Assembly (NCBI GenBank): GCA_020636495.1
Contig: JACJXQ010000008.1
Location: forward strand, 3,162,001-3,226,000
Source of the DNA: Chitinophagales bacterium
GTDB taxonomy: Bacteria > Bacteroidota > Bacteroidia > Chitinophagales > Chitinophagaceae
DNA: 64,000 nt
Direction: 5' to 3'
This document shows positions 45,414 to 53,948 of the stretch, piece after piece. The notes under the pieces were generated by a model. It was not told the origin of the DNA, did no database searches, and saw nothing but the letters and a program-made list of their open reading frames with translations. Within the stretch, counting starts at the first letter, position 1. Every line of letters starts with the position of its first letter. Both the position numbers and the translations under genes were made by a program.

Positions 45414-46760
45414 ATGAAAATTGCAATAATAGGTACTGGATATGTAGGCCTTGTGACCGGAACTTGCTTTGCTGAAACCGGCAATAATGTCAATTGTGTT
45501 GACATCAATGAAAAAAAGGTAGAAATGCTCAGAAACGGGCAAACGCCTATTTATGAACCGGGACTGGACGTGCTCCTGGAAAGAAATATCAAAGATAAAC
45601 GCATCAGTTTTACTACTTCGCTGGCCGAAGGGATAAAGGATGCCCAAGTAATATTTCTTGCTTTGCCAACTCCTCCGGGCAAAGATGGCGAGGCCGACCT
45701 GCAATATGTATTAAATGTTGCGAGCGACCTTGGCGATATTATTGACAGCTATAAAGTAATCGTTAATAAAAGTACAGTACCAGTAGGCACAGCAGAAAAA
45801 GTGGCCGCCGTATTGGCAGAAAAACTGGACAAAAGCCTTTATGATGTAGTCTCTAACCCTGAATTTTTGCGCGAAGGCGTAGCTGTTGACGACTTCCTGA
45901 AACCGGACAGAGTGGTAATAGGTACTTCTTCTGATAAAGCCCGCAAAATAATGGAAGAACTGTATCAGCCATTTGTGCGCCAGGGCAACCCCATCTATTT
46001 TATGGATGAGCGTTCTTCGGAAATGACAAAATATGCGGCCAACTCATACCTGGCCATGCGTATATCTTTCATGAACGAGATGGCCAACCTTTGTGAAAGG
46101 GCAAATGCCAATGTAGACATGGTACGCGTAGGTATGGGTAGCGATAGCCGTATTGGCAAACGCTTCCTGTTCTCAGGTGTTGGATATGGCGGTAGTTGCT
46201 TCCCTAAGGATGTACAGGCGCTGGCACGCACTGCCCGCCAGTTGGGTTACGACTTCAAACTGGTTGAAACTACCATGCAGGTGAATGACCTCCAGAAAAC
46301 AAGACTGGGTGTCAAAATAAAGAATGTATTCGGCGATAACCTGGCCGGACGCAAATTCGCTATATGGGGACTGGCCTTCAAACCCGAAACAGATGACATT
46401 CGCGAGGCTCCTGCACTGGAACTCATCAATGAGCTGACAGAAGCAGGCGCTACGGTTGATGTTTTTGACCCTGAAGCAATGAATAATGTCAAAGAGATAA
46501 TGGGCGACAAGATATCTTACAGCGATAATGAATACAACCCGCTGCAGGATGCTGACGCACTGGTCATCGTTACCGAATGGAACGAATTCCGCAATCCTGA
46601 CTTCGATAAAATTCGTACGTCTTTGAAACAACCGTTCATTTTTGACGGCCGTAATGTGTTTTCTCTGGAAAAAATGGCTGAGCAAGGCTTCTACTACGAA
46701 AGTATAGGCCGCAGCACTATCCACGAAAGTAAAAAAGAAGAATTGAACGTTCTTTCGTAA
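45414..46760 (+). CDS. ugd: UDP-glucose 6-dehydrogenase
   Basis: 448 residues. It oxidises UDP-glucose to UDP-glucuronate with two NAD. Rossmann start MKIAIIGTGYVGLVTGTCFA, the LPTPP and STVPVGT strands, NPEFLREGVAVDDF, and catalytic Cys262 in GGSCFPKD are all present. It is followed after 33 nt by a UDP-glucuronate decarboxylase, so the pair makes UDP-xylose in two steps, presumably for a capsule or other surface polysaccharide. No glycosyltransferases are in the window. Confidence 0.96.
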   Translation: MKIAIIGTGYVGLVTGTCFAETGNNVNCVDINEKKVEMLRNGQTPIYEPGLDVLLERNIKDKRISFTTSLAEGIKDAQVIFLALPTPPGKDGEADLQYVLNVASDLGDIIDSYKVIVNKSTVPVGTAEKVAAVLAEKLDKSLYDVVSNPEFLREGVAVDDFLKPDRVVIGTSSDKARKIMEELYQPFVRQGNPIYFMDERSSEMTKYAANSYLAMRISFMNEMANLCERANANVDMVRVGMGSDSRIGKRFLFSGVGYGGSCFPKDVQALARTARQLGYDFKLVETTMQVNDLQKTRLGVKIKNVFGDNLAGRKFAIWGLAFKPETDDIREAPALELINELTEAGATVDVFDPEAMNNVKEIMGDKISYSDNEYNPLQDADALVIVTEWNEFRNPDFDKIRTSLKQPFIFDGRNVFSLEKMAEQGFYYESIGRSTIHESKKEELNVLS

Positions 46761-46793
46761 TTTACACACATCATCGGCAGATAAATATTAATA

Positions 46794-47738
46794 ATGAGCA
46801 ATAAAAAAAGAGTTCTTGTAACAGGTGCAGCAGGTTTCCTGGGTTCTCACCTTTGCGACCGTTTTATCAGCGAAGGTTGTGAGGTCATTGGTATGGACAA
46901 TCTCCTTACCGGTAACATAAAAAACATAGAACACCTTTTCCCTTTAAAGGATTTCCAGTTCTACCATCACGATATCACTAAGTACATTCATGTGCCTGGT
47001 CATATTGATTATATATTACACTTCGCATCTCCGGCCAGTCCTATCGACTACCTGAAGATGCCGATACAAACCCTGAAGGTTGGTGCATTAGGCACGCACA
47101 ATATACTGGGTGTTGCACTGGCTAAAAAAGCACGTATACTGGTGGCTTCAACATCTGAGGTATATGGTGATCCGCTGGTGCACCCGCAGGTAGAAGAATA
47201 CTGGGGCAATGTAAACCCCATAGGCCCGCGTGGTGTATATGATGAGGCAAAACGTTTCCTGGAAAGCATCACAATGGCCTACCACAACTTCCACGGTGTG
47301 GAAACAAGGATGATACGCATCTTCAATACTTATGGTCCGCGTATGCGCCTCGACGACGGTCGTGCATTGCCTACCTTCATGAGCCAGGCGCTGCGTGGTG
47401 AAGATGTAACTGTATTCGGCGATGGCTCACAAACACGCTCATTCTGTTATGTTGACGACCTGGTAGAGGGTATATATCGCCTGCTAATGTCAGATTATTA
47501 CATGCCGGTAAACATCGGCAACCCGGCTGAAATATCTCTGAAAGATTTTGCTGAAGAGGTAGTAGAGCTGGTAGGTAACAAAGATGTGAAGATCGTTTAC
47601 GAACCACTGCCAAAAGACGACCCCAAGCAGCGTAAACCAGACATTACCAAAGCCCAAACAATACTGGGATGGGAACCGAAGGTAGACCGTAGCGAAGGCT
47701 TAAAACGCACATTGGAATATTTCAAGCAACACATTTAA
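46794..47738 (+). CDS. uxs: UDP-glucuronate decarboxylase (UDP-xylose synthase)
   Basis: 314 residues of the extended short-chain dehydrogenase type: TGAAGFLGSHL (10-20) binds NAD, STSEVYGDP holds the catalytic Ser/Thr and Glu region, and the Tyr149/Lys153 pair is in GVYDEAKR. FASPASPIDY, NTYGPRM and GDGSQTRSFCYVDDLVEG are characteristic of UXS. It converts UDP-glucuronate to UDP-xylose, using the product of the gene 33 nt upstream. Same transcript, ended by the terminator at 47754. Confidence 0.95.
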   Translation: MSNKKRVLVTGAAGFLGSHLCDRFISEGCEVIGMDNLLTGNIKNIEHLFPLKDFQFYHHDITKYIHVPGHIDYILHFASPASPIDYLKMPIQTLKVGALGTHNILGVALAKKARILVASTSEVYGDPLVHPQVEEYWGNVNPIGPRGVYDEAKRFLESITMAYHNFHGVETRMIRIFNTYGPRMRLDDGRALPTFMSQALRGEDVTVFGDGSQTRSFCYVDDLVEGIYRLLMSDYYMPVNIGNPAEISLKDFAEEVVELVGNKDVKIVYEPLPKDDPKQRKPDITKAQTILGWEPKVDRSEGLKRTLEYFKQHI

Positions 47739-47753
47739 GCTGCATACAATAAT

Positions 47754-47789
47754 TAAAAAGCCGTTACGAAATGCGTAACGGCTTTTTTT
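47754..47789. terminator. Strong bidirectional terminator
   Basis: AAAAAGCCGTTACG, AAATG loop, CGTAACGGCTTTTTTT: an 8-bp GC core plus A/T wings, T-run both ways, between convergent genes. Confidence 0.9.
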
Positions 47790-47795
47790 ATACTG

Positions 47796-48239
47796 TTATT
47801 GCCTTGCAATATATTTTTCCAACACATTGAATACAGAACCCCATCCATTGAAGAAGCCCATCTTTTCTTGCACAAGTTTGTATTCTTCTGTCGGGTGCAG
47901 CACACTGAAAGTGAACTTTGTTTTATCACCATAGTCCTCAAACAGCGCTGTGAATATCACACCTTCAGTCATCGGGCGAAACTCAGCAGACGAAACGATT
48001 TTTTCGAACTCTACTATCTCTGCATAAACACCTTCGGAAATAAATTGGCTGCCATCGGGCATAGGCATTGTGTACCTCCACTTACCTCCGGGTTGAAAGT
48101 CATGCTCTTCGATCTGCATATCCATACCCCTGCCCCACCATTCGGCTATGTGTTTGGGTTGTGTCCATACCTCCCAAACTAATTGGCGTGGTGCATCGAA
48201 CGTACGCTCAAGTGTCAGTATCCTGTTATCTGTTGACAT
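47796..48239 (-). CDS. SRPBCC/AHSA1-family protein
   Basis: 147 residues of the AHSA1-like START-type fold: LERTFDAPRQLVWEVWTQPKHIAEWWGRG at the start and WGSVFNVLEKYIA at the end. These small proteins bind hydrophobic ligands and are often encoded beside ArsR regulators. It begins 9 nt after the tandem-SRPBCC gene and belongs to the ArsR-led operon. Confidence 0.92.
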   Translation of the reverse strand: MSTDNRILTLERTFDAPRQLVWEVWTQPKHIAEWWGRGMDMQIEEHDFQPGGKWRYTMPMPDGSQFISEGVYAEIVEFEKIVSSAEFRPMTEGVIFTALFEDYGDKTKFTFSVLHPTEEYKLVQEKMGFFNGWGSVFNVLEKYIARQ

Positions 48240-48248
48240 AAAGTTGAT

Positions 48249-49205
48249 TTAGTTAATGGTTTTGAGATATTGTTCCAATACATCCAATGTACCAGTGTAC
48301 CCTTCGTGCATTGAATCTTTCAGTTGTACGAATGCCTGGTGTTCATCTGTAGTCGCATTAAATGGCACTACTTTTATAGTTAGTCTTGTTGTGTGCTCAT
48401 CTACAGCTTCAAAGCCCATACTGGTCAGCATATTCATGGGCAAAGTTTCCATCATAGGTGGGTGTATCGCTGCTCCCTGTTCATTACAGAAAGTGGTCAT
48501 CATGGTCAGTAATTTATTGGTCACTATCTCCCTGAATATCTGTTGTGCGTAATATTTACCATCGGGCATATGCATGCAATAGAATATCCTTCCGCCTGTA
48601 TTCAGGTCAAATTCTATTATTTCGGTATCGCTCTCCTTCGGCCCCCAAAAGTGCATGATGTGTTCTTTCTGTGTATGCACTTCATATAGTAGCTGTATCG
48701 GTGCATTAAACTCACGGGATATTGTGAACACACCATCTGTATCTAAGAATGTGATGTAGTCTTCCATATTGTTCATATGTTGCGTAAGCCCGTTTTTAGC
48801 GCCACCCTCTGTTTTATGCTGCTTGTCTTCTGCACTTTCAAAAGTCATTAACATACTGATGCGTGTTGCACCTTCAATATCTTCAAAATTTACCACTACA
48901 TGAAAGCCTTTTTCAACATCATCAACAGTACTGCCATGCATGTACTCAATTTTTTCATTTGGTATTACTTCCCTGTAACGCTGGTAGTTTGGCCAATCTT
49001 TACCGTCGGGGTCATGCATGGTATAATCACAAAAACCGCCTGTACCATGCTCCATAGCATGTATGGTGTTGGTAAAGCCATTTGGCCCCCACCACTTAGG
49101 CATGTGTTCCGGGTCGGTCCACATTTTAAATACCAATTCGCGTGGTGCATGTATTACCCGGCTAATAAATAGCTGGTTGTCTTGAATACTATTTTCTTTT
49201 GCCAT
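48249..49205 (-). CDS. Tandem two-domain SRPBCC/AHSA1 protein
   Basis: 318 residues from the ATG at 49205. Two AHSA1 modules in a row: domain 1 about 11-160 (ISRVIHAPRELVFKMWTDPEHMPKWWGP) and domain 2 about 165-318 (ISREFNAPIQLLYEVHTQKEHIMHFWGP), ending LDVLEQYLKTIN. Most family members have a single domain, so this is a duplication or fusion. It overlaps the end of the ArsR gene by 17 nt, which fits translational coupling. Function unknown; ligand binding is inferred from the fold. Confidence 0.9.
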   Translation of the reverse strand: MAKENSIQDNQLFISRVIHAPRELVFKMWTDPEHMPKWWGPNGFTNTIHAMEHGTGGFCDYTMHDPDGKDWPNYQRYREVIPNEKIEYMHGSTVDDVEKGFHVVVNFEDIEGATRISMLMTFESAEDKQHKTEGGAKNGLTQHMNNMEDYITFLDTDGVFTISREFNAPIQLLYEVHTQKEHIMHFWGPKESDTEIIEFDLNTGGRIFYCMHMPDGKYYAQQIFREIVTNKLLTMMTTFCNEQGAAIHPPMMETLPMNMLTSMGFEAVDEHTTRLTIKVVPFNATTDEHQAFVQLKDSMHEGYTGTLDVLEQYLKTIN

Positions 49206-49533
49206 TTTTTTTCTGTTTACTCTGTAATTGTTTAAGATATATTTCAAGGTTATCAAACCTGTCATTCCATATTTTATGTTGTTCCGTTACCCAGTCGCTC
49301 ACTTCATTCAGCGATTCCAGCTTTGCCTCGCACACACGTTCCCTACCCTTTTGATTGATAACTACCATGCCACACTCCACGAGTATCTTCATGTGTTTGG
49401 ATACTGCAGGCCTGCTTATTTCAAACCTCTCTGCCACTGTATTCAGGTTCATAGGTTCTTTAGCTATCATGGTTATGATATCCCTCCGTACAGGGTCGGC
49501 TATTGCCTGGAAAACATCTCTTCTCGTATACAT
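49189..49533 (-). CDS. ArsR-family transcriptional regulator
   Basis: 114 residues with a winged helix at about 8-85: FQAIADPVRRDIITMIAKEPMNLNTVAERFEISRPAVSKHMKILVECGMV. No metal-binding ELCVCDL-type site, as usual for ArsR proteins paired with AHSA1 genes. It probably represses its own operon: a -7 box TATATTTG lies between two copies of a palindromic site just upstream. Ligand unknown. Confidence 0.93.
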   Translation of the reverse strand: MYTRRDVFQAIADPVRRDIITMIAKEPMNLNTVAERFEISRPAVSKHMKILVECGMVVINQKGRERVCEAKLESLNEVSDWVTEQHKIWNDRFDNLEIYLKQLQSKQKKNGKRK

Positions 49534-49536
49534 TTA

Positions 49537-49578
49537 GTAACTATTTGGTTACAAATATATGCGTAACCATTTGATTAC
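49537..49578. promoter_or_regulatory. Twin ArsR operator flanking the promoter
   Basis: GTAACTATTTGGTTAC (49537-49552) and GTAACCATTTGATTAC (49563-49578), 26 bp apart, consensus GTAACYATTTGRTTAC with GTAAC/GTTAC dyad ends. Between them the minus strand reads TATATTTG (49559-49552), an exact -7 box for the ArsR gene 19 nt away. Binding to both sites would block the polymerase. Confidence 0.7.
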
Positions 49579-49599
49579 ACAAATTTTCAAAAAAAATAT

Positions 49600-49809
49600 T
49601 TATTCCATCACGCGGCAATCAAAACCATTGGAAATCAACAAACCGATTATCTGGTCCGGCTCTATCATTTCATGGTTAATACGCAGAACTTTATCGCAGT
49701 CTTCCAGGTCAAAGTTGATATTACTATTTGGCAGTAAGTTCAACAACAGACCGATAAGTTTATCAGCCTGTTGTTGTTCCGATACATTTGTCTTAAATAC
49801 CTCGATCAT
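49600..49809 (-). CDS. Small HMA-like domain protein
   Basis: 69 residues from the ATG at 49809, MIEVFKTNVSEQQQADKLIG. The alternation IEVFKTNV, ADKLIGLLLNLLP, INFDLEDCDKVLRI, IIGLLISNGFDCRVM is the beta-alpha-beta-beta-alpha-beta pattern of heavy-metal-associated folds, but there is no CxxC; two single Cys remain. A TTG nine codons upstream touches the DoxX stop and is a weaker choice. Last gene of the DoxX/VOC operon. Role unknown. Confidence 0.65.
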   Translation of the reverse strand: MIEVFKTNVSEQQQADKLIGLLLNLLPNSNINFDLEDCDKVLRINHEMIEPDQIIGLLISNGFDCRVME

Positions 49810-49832
49810 ATTGTATTGTATCGGCTCTACGA

Positions 49833-50198
49833 TCAAGCTCCATTCAATTTGTGATAAAAGATGTAAGACCCGAATAAGAAACTTATTGGCAATAGCATAA
49901 ATGACATACCGGGATTAACGCCATAAGAACCTGCCATAGACACGGTCGCTCCTACCAGGTCGTAGAACAATCCCGCGTAAGCCCATTCCTTCAGCCTGGG
50001 TAAGCCCGGAATAAGTATTGCGATACAACCCAGAATTTTTGCAACACCCAGGAAACGGGTAACGGTATCATTATAACCTAATGCGGTCATAAACTTATGC
50101 GCATCAGCGGTAACCAGAAGGTCAGGAACAGCAGAGAACAGCATAAAAGCTACGAACGGCAAGGTAAACACCCAGTAAAAGATCTTTAATTTTTTCAT
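49833..50198 (-). CDS. DoxX-like membrane protein
   Basis: 121 residues with four membrane segments; FYWVFTLPFVAFMLFSAVPDLL and FLGVAKILGCIAILIPGLPRLKEWAYAGLFYDLVGA are typical of DoxX-like family proteins. Function poorly known; some take part in redox or quinone processes. It starts 12 nt after the VOC gene at 50211 and is in one operon with two VOC genes. Confidence 0.9.
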   Translation of the reverse strand: MKKLKIFYWVFTLPFVAFMLFSAVPDLLVTADAHKFMTALGYNDTVTRFLGVAKILGCIAILIPGLPRLKEWAYAGLFYDLVGATVSMAGSYGVNPGMSFMLLPISFLFGSYIFYHKLNGA

Positions 50199-50210
50199 CG
50201 TGTTGTTTTA

Positions 50211-50645
50211 TTAAGGTTGTTGACCATAATCATAACTGATCATCCATTGCACACCATACTTATCTACTACCATCCCAAAATATGAACCCCAGAAAGTCTT
50301 GTCCAGCGGCATATTTACCTTACCTCCTTCCAGCAATCCGTTATAGAATTTTTCTGTCTGCTCTTCACTATCTGTACTGATAGATATATTAAAACTATTG
50401 CCCCTTGTTGCTTCACCAAAGCCTGCAGGCATATCGCAGCCCATCAGCATACAGCCGTTACCAATAGGTAATGAGATATGAAGGATCTTTTCTGCTTCAT
50501 CCTCACCAGCAGGTGATGGCACATCGCCGGGTATATCCTTGTTACGCATCACCATGTTGATGTCGCTGCCGAATACTTTACTGTAAAAATTGAATGCTTC
50601 TTCGCAATTGCCGTTGTAGGCTACGTGAGCGTTTAATGTTGCCAT
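50211..50645 (-). CDS. VOC-family protein, PhnB-like
   Basis: 144 residues of the vicinal-oxygen-chelate fold in the PhnB/DUF1338-like style: HVAYNGNCEEAFNFYSKVFGSD at the start and DKTFWGSYFGMVVDKYGVQWMISYD at the end. These proteins are often called 3-demethylubiquinone methyltransferase-like, but enzymatic activity is rarely shown. Second gene of a four-gene minus-strand operon. Confidence 0.9.
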   Translation of the reverse strand: MATLNAHVAYNGNCEEAFNFYSKVFGSDINMVMRNKDIPGDVPSPAGEDEAEKILHISLPIGNGCMLMGCDMPAGFGEATRGNSFNISISTDSEEQTEKFYNGLLEGGKVNMPLDKTFWGSYFGMVVDKYGVQWMISYDYGQQP

Positions 50646-50678
50646 TGTTTTTATGTTTAAATGATTGATAAATTATTT

Positions 50679-51086
50679 TTAGTTATCCGCTGGTCCTGCA
50701 GGGTCCATGTATATTATCTCCCACATATGCCCGTCTGGGTCTGTAAAGCCCCTGCCATACATCCAGCCGTGATCCTGCGATGGCATAGGCGATGTGCCCC
50801 CTGCAGCCAATGCTTTGTTCAACACAATGTCTACCTCTTCCCTGCTTTCTGCCGATATTGCTAATATTGCTTCTGTATTTTTTGTCGCGTCGGCAATTTC
50901 CTTTTTCGTGAATGTTTTAAAGAACTCCTCTCGCAGCAGCATAACAAAGATGTTATCACTTACAACCATGCAAGCCGCCTTCTCATCTGTAAACTGCTCA
51001 TTGAATGAAAAGCCCAGCGCACTATAGAATTTCATCGTTATATCAAGGTCCTTCACCGGCAGGTTCACATATATTTGTCTGTTCAT
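50679..51086 (-). CDS. VOC-family protein, glyoxalase-like
   Basis: 135 residues: NLPVKDLDITMKFYSALGFSFNEQF, ACMVVSDNIFVMLL, MPSQDHGWMYGRGFTDPDGHMWEIIYMDP. Typical of small glyoxalase/bleomycin-resistance-like VOC proteins. It opens the operon and has an exact -7 box (TACGTTTG) 38 nt upstream. Divergent from the AraC-type regulator, which may control it. Confidence 0.92.
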   Translation of the reverse strand: MNRQIYVNLPVKDLDITMKFYSALGFSFNEQFTDEKAACMVVSDNIFVMLLREEFFKTFTKKEIADATKNTEAILAISAESREEVDIVLNKALAAGGTSPMPSQDHGWMYGRGFTDPDGHMWEIIYMDPAGPADN

Positions 51087-51123
51087 TCTCTTCTTGTTTT
51101 TCTTTTGTATAATGTTGACATTG

Positions 51124-51131
51124 CAAACGTA
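51124..51131 (-). promoter_or_regulatory. Promoter -7 box TACGTTTG
   Basis: Exact TAnnTTTG match on the minus strand for the VOC/DoxX operon. Confidence 0.5.
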
Positions 51132-51202
51132 CTTTTTCCATTTCTAATTCATAGAGTGAAAATGCGCCAACTTCGGGGGCTTTTTACGACATGCATTTTA
51201 TC

Positions 51203-51210
51203 TATATTTG
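51203..51210 (+). promoter_or_regulatory. Promoter -7 box TATATTTG
   Basis: Exact TAnnTTTG match ending 4 nt before the AraC-type ATG. With the usual spacing the transcript would begin at or next to the start codon, so the mRNA is probably leaderless. Confidence 0.55.
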
Positions 51211-51214
51211 AACC

Positions 51215-52195
51215 ATGAAACACGTATCTATACTTATACCAAGAAAAGTCATTCTCGCCAGCATGGAAGGAACAAGGCAGATATTTGCGATGGCCAACAA
51301 CTTTATGGCACAGCAGGGCGCACCTCCATTGTTTCACATACAACTGGTAGGGCTCGATAAGTCTACTCCTGCCGCAGGCGGGCTGTTCACCATCAATGCG
51401 GATGCTACCATCAGCGAGGTGAATAAGACCGACCTTGTTATCATTCCTGCTGTAGATGGCGACCTTGGAGAAGCTATAGATATCAACAAAGACTTTGCCC
51501 CATGGATAACCAAACAATACGCACAAGGCGCAGAGATAGCCAGCCTTTGCGTGGGCGCCTTCCTGCTGGCATCTACAGGTTTGGTAAATGGCAAGAGCTG
51601 CGCAACGCATTGGGTAGCACAAAACGAATTCAGGAAGATGTTCCCTGAAGTGAACCTCGTAACAGAGAAGATCATCACTGAAGATAGTGGCATCTACTCC
51701 AGCGGCGGAGCGTTCTCTTACCTCAACCTGATACTGCATATTGTAGAGAAGTTTGCCGGGCGCGAAATGGCACTGTCACTGGCAAAAGTGTTTGCGATAG
51801 AAATAGAGCGCGACAACCAGTCAAGGTTCATCATGTTCAACGGGCAAAAGGACCACGAAGATGACGACATCCGCGCCGCACAGGAATATATTGAAAAGAA
51901 CTACACCGAGAAGCTGTCTGTCGACCAACTGGCCAGTACATTTGCACTGGGTCGCCGCAGCCTGGAGCGACGTTTCAAAAAAGCTACTGCCAATACAGTA
52001 CAGGAATACATACAACGTGTAAAGATAGAAGCAGCCAAAAAGAACCTGGAAAGCAGCCGCAAAACGGTAAGCGAAGTTATGTACGAAGTAGGCTACAGCG
52101 ATACCAAAGCATTCCGTACTACATTCAAAAAGATAACAGGGCTATCGCCTATTGAATACAAGAACAGGTATAATAAACTGGCGGAGGCTGTATAG
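51215..52195 (+). CDS. GlxA-like AraC-family regulator (DJ-1/PfpI domain plus AraC HTH)
   Basis: 326 residues. Residues about 1-185 form a DJ-1/PfpI-like domain with SLCVGAFLLASTGLVNGKSCATHW (nucleophile-elbow Cys in LCVGAF) and SGGAFSYLNLILHIVEKFAG; residues about 220-320 are an AraC HTH pair (QEYIEKNYTEKLSVDQLASTFALGRRSLERRFKKATANTVQEYIQRVKIEAAKKNLESS). Such regulators often respond to small metabolites. The divergent VOC/DoxX operon is the nearest candidate target. Confidence 0.93.
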   Translation: MKHVSILIPRKVILASMEGTRQIFAMANNFMAQQGAPPLFHIQLVGLDKSTPAAGGLFTINADATISEVNKTDLVIIPAVDGDLGEAIDINKDFAPWITKQYAQGAEIASLCVGAFLLASTGLVNGKSCATHWVAQNEFRKMFPEVNLVTEKIITEDSGIYSSGGAFSYLNLILHIVEKFAGREMALSLAKVFAIEIERDNQSRFIMFNGQKDHEDDDIRAAQEYIEKNYTEKLSVDQLASTFALGRRSLERRFKKATANTVQEYIQRVKIEAAKKNLESSRKTVSEVMYEVGYSDTKAFRTTFKKITGLSPIEYKNRYNKLAEAV

Positions 52196-52714
52196 TTATT
52201 GCAATAGTGATTGGATGACATCTTCATGTTCATCAAGCCATGCTTCGGCGCATTCAATTGTTATGTCTTCTATATTGTCCGCATTTACATCGGGCCAGTA
52301 TATCTGCGCATAAAACAAGTCGTCTATATGCGTCCACGCATCATACAGCAAACTGAAATCAGACATCCTGTGAAACGATTCATCCGCTGCAAATGACAGG
52401 TTATGCAACGCAGACAGGTTAAGCTGTATATCCTTACCCGAACGTATTTGCAATGCATGGTACGCGGCATAAGCTATTATAGCATTTTCTTCTGAAGGTT
52501 CAGCTATGCCCAATTCGTTCAACGTCGTTTCCAGTAGTTTTTCTGTTTCGAAATAATCAGTTGGTTTGTCTGTACCAGCCAAAAGCAGTAGCCCCGGTGT
52601 CTCAAATCCCGCTTCCAGCATTTGTATAGCCCAGTCTACCGCATCATTATAGTTGAAAGCTTCTACAACCGGATGCCCAAGCATTTTATATGTCAGTTCA
52701 GGATATTGGCTCAT
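52196..52714 (-). CDS. Hypothetical cytoplasmic protein
   Basis: 172 residues, acidic and mostly helical (about 30 Asp/Glu), MSQYPELTYKMLGHPVVEAF to DVIQSLLQ. No signal peptide or membrane segment. No family recognised. It overlaps the DUF5995 gene by 4 nt (ATGA type) and its stop directly abuts the AraC-type stop, so it is the last gene of the tight minus-strand group. Confidence 0.75.
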   Translation of the reverse strand: MSQYPELTYKMLGHPVVEAFNYNDAVDWAIQMLEAGFETPGLLLLAGTDKPTDYFETEKLLETTLNELGIAEPSEENAIIAYAAYHALQIRSGKDIQLNLSALHNLSFAADESFHRMSDFSLLYDAWTHIDDLFYAQIYWPDVNADNIEDITIECAEAWLDEHEDVIQSLLQ

Positions 52715-53520
52715 GACACGGGTTTATTAACGTGGATATATGTTTTTCGATAGTAACGCAGCTCATGAATGATATTGGCTACCTTCTTCCACTCAAACAA
52801 GTGTATAAGCCACGTAGTGAAACGTAGCACGCCCTTAGGCTGCGTCAGCCCATTTGCCAGTTGCGCAATGGTCTTATCGCGGGTAGCTATGCATTCATCT
52901 ACCTCATCACTTCCCTTTTTGCTATACAGCTCGTTGGCAAACATCCAGGCACCATCCCGCGCGTTATTGATGGTGAACTGCACCAGTATAGAGTTGTTGC
53001 CCGATGCATGAAAACCCAGGAAGGATAGTAACGGCGACATTTTAGTGATATCATTCATTACCCCGTAAGACAACGATGCCAGTATGGTGTTTATACCATT
53101 AAAGTCACTGAGCATCGTGTTCATTTCCTTATCCTGCAATGTCTCAACGGTAGCAATACCCAGGTCAAGGTTGATGTGTGCGTTGATACCCAGCAGCAGG
53201 TGTTGCAACAACAACTTGTTCCTGCTTTTCGTCGCATCAAAAGCTACCTGCCAACTGGCTGTTGGCCGCCCGCCGTCTTTCCATAAATGGTATGCCTCAA
53301 TATACCTGTTGGCAAACAATACGTCCAGCCGTTCCATACGGGCACCATCCTCAAATTCGTTGTTGGCTATTCCATCCTTCACCCTACAGGTGACCTTATG
53401 GTACAATGCAGCGAAAAAGCCCGCACGGTTGCTCGTGCGGGTACAATCTTCCAGTATGCTTTCCAACTCGGTTATTACTTCGTCTATGGTTTGCGGTAAC
53501 AGTTGTTTACTCGTTTTCAT
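52711..53520 (-). CDS. DUF5995-family protein
   Basis: 269 residues. The layout QTIDEVITELESILEDC, FFAALYHKVTCRVKDGI, RMERLDVLFANRYIEAY and HLLLGINAHINLDLGIA is that of DUF5995, with a conserved Asn-His-Asn-Asp run that could bind a metal. It is helical and probably cytoplasmic. Function unknown. It overlaps both neighbours (14 nt upstream, 4 nt downstream), so it is surely co-translated with them. Confidence 0.85.
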   Translation of the reverse strand: MKTSKQLLPQTIDEVITELESILEDCTRTSNRAGFFAALYHKVTCRVKDGIANNEFEDGARMERLDVLFANRYIEAYHLWKDGGRPTASWQVAFDATKSRNKLLLQHLLLGINAHINLDLGIATVETLQDKEMNTMLSDFNGINTILASLSYGVMNDITKMSPLLSFLGFHASGNNSILVQFTINNARDGAWMFANELYSKKGSDEVDECIATRDKTIAQLANGLTQPKGVLRFTTWLIHLFEWKKVANIIHELRYYRKTYIHVNKPVS

Positions 53521-53941
53521 CGGCTACACGTTTTAGCGATTCAGCTACACCACCCTGTATCATTTTACCATAACCATCATCAGGCAAGTGCCTGGTATAT
53601 TCTGCGGCAAGCTGGTAATTTGTTGTTGCGGCGGCTATGTCATGCAGCTTTTCATAACTCTTGCCTATATTCAGGTATAGCGAAGACAATGCTCCTTTTA
53701 TACCGGGGTCTTCTATTTTAAGTGCATATAACAAAGAGAGGTCGTTCCATTTCAGTTCTTCCTGCGTATCGTCAAGATTGCGTGCCAGGTAGTGCGCCGC
53801 CGTGAACCGTTCAAAATAATCACCCGCAATATCCCATGCCTGCTGATAATACTCTCTCGCACGAGCCATATCGCCCGTACCTTCCGTTATTATACCTTCG
53901 GCACATAGTTGCACCACTCTGTTATCGGGGTCAAATATCAT
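53507..53941 (-). CDS. TPR-like helical repeat protein
   Basis: 144 residues made of helix pairs with the small-residue spacing of tetratricopeptide repeats (DMARAREYYQQAWDIAGDYFERFTAAHYLAR, ALSSLYLNIGKSYEKLHDIAAATTNYQLAAEYT). Likely a protein-binding scaffold. It overlaps DUF5995 by 14 nt and follows the secreted protein by 7 nt. Its own partner is probably encoded in the same group. Confidence 0.8.
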   Translation of the reverse strand: MIFDPDNRVVQLCAEGIITEGTGDMARAREYYQQAWDIAGDYFERFTAAHYLARNLDDTQEELKWNDLSLLYALKIEDPGIKGALSSLYLNIGKSYEKLHDIAAATTNYQLAAEYTRHLPDDGYGKMIQGGVAESLKRVADENE

Positions 53942-53948
53942 CTTTGTC

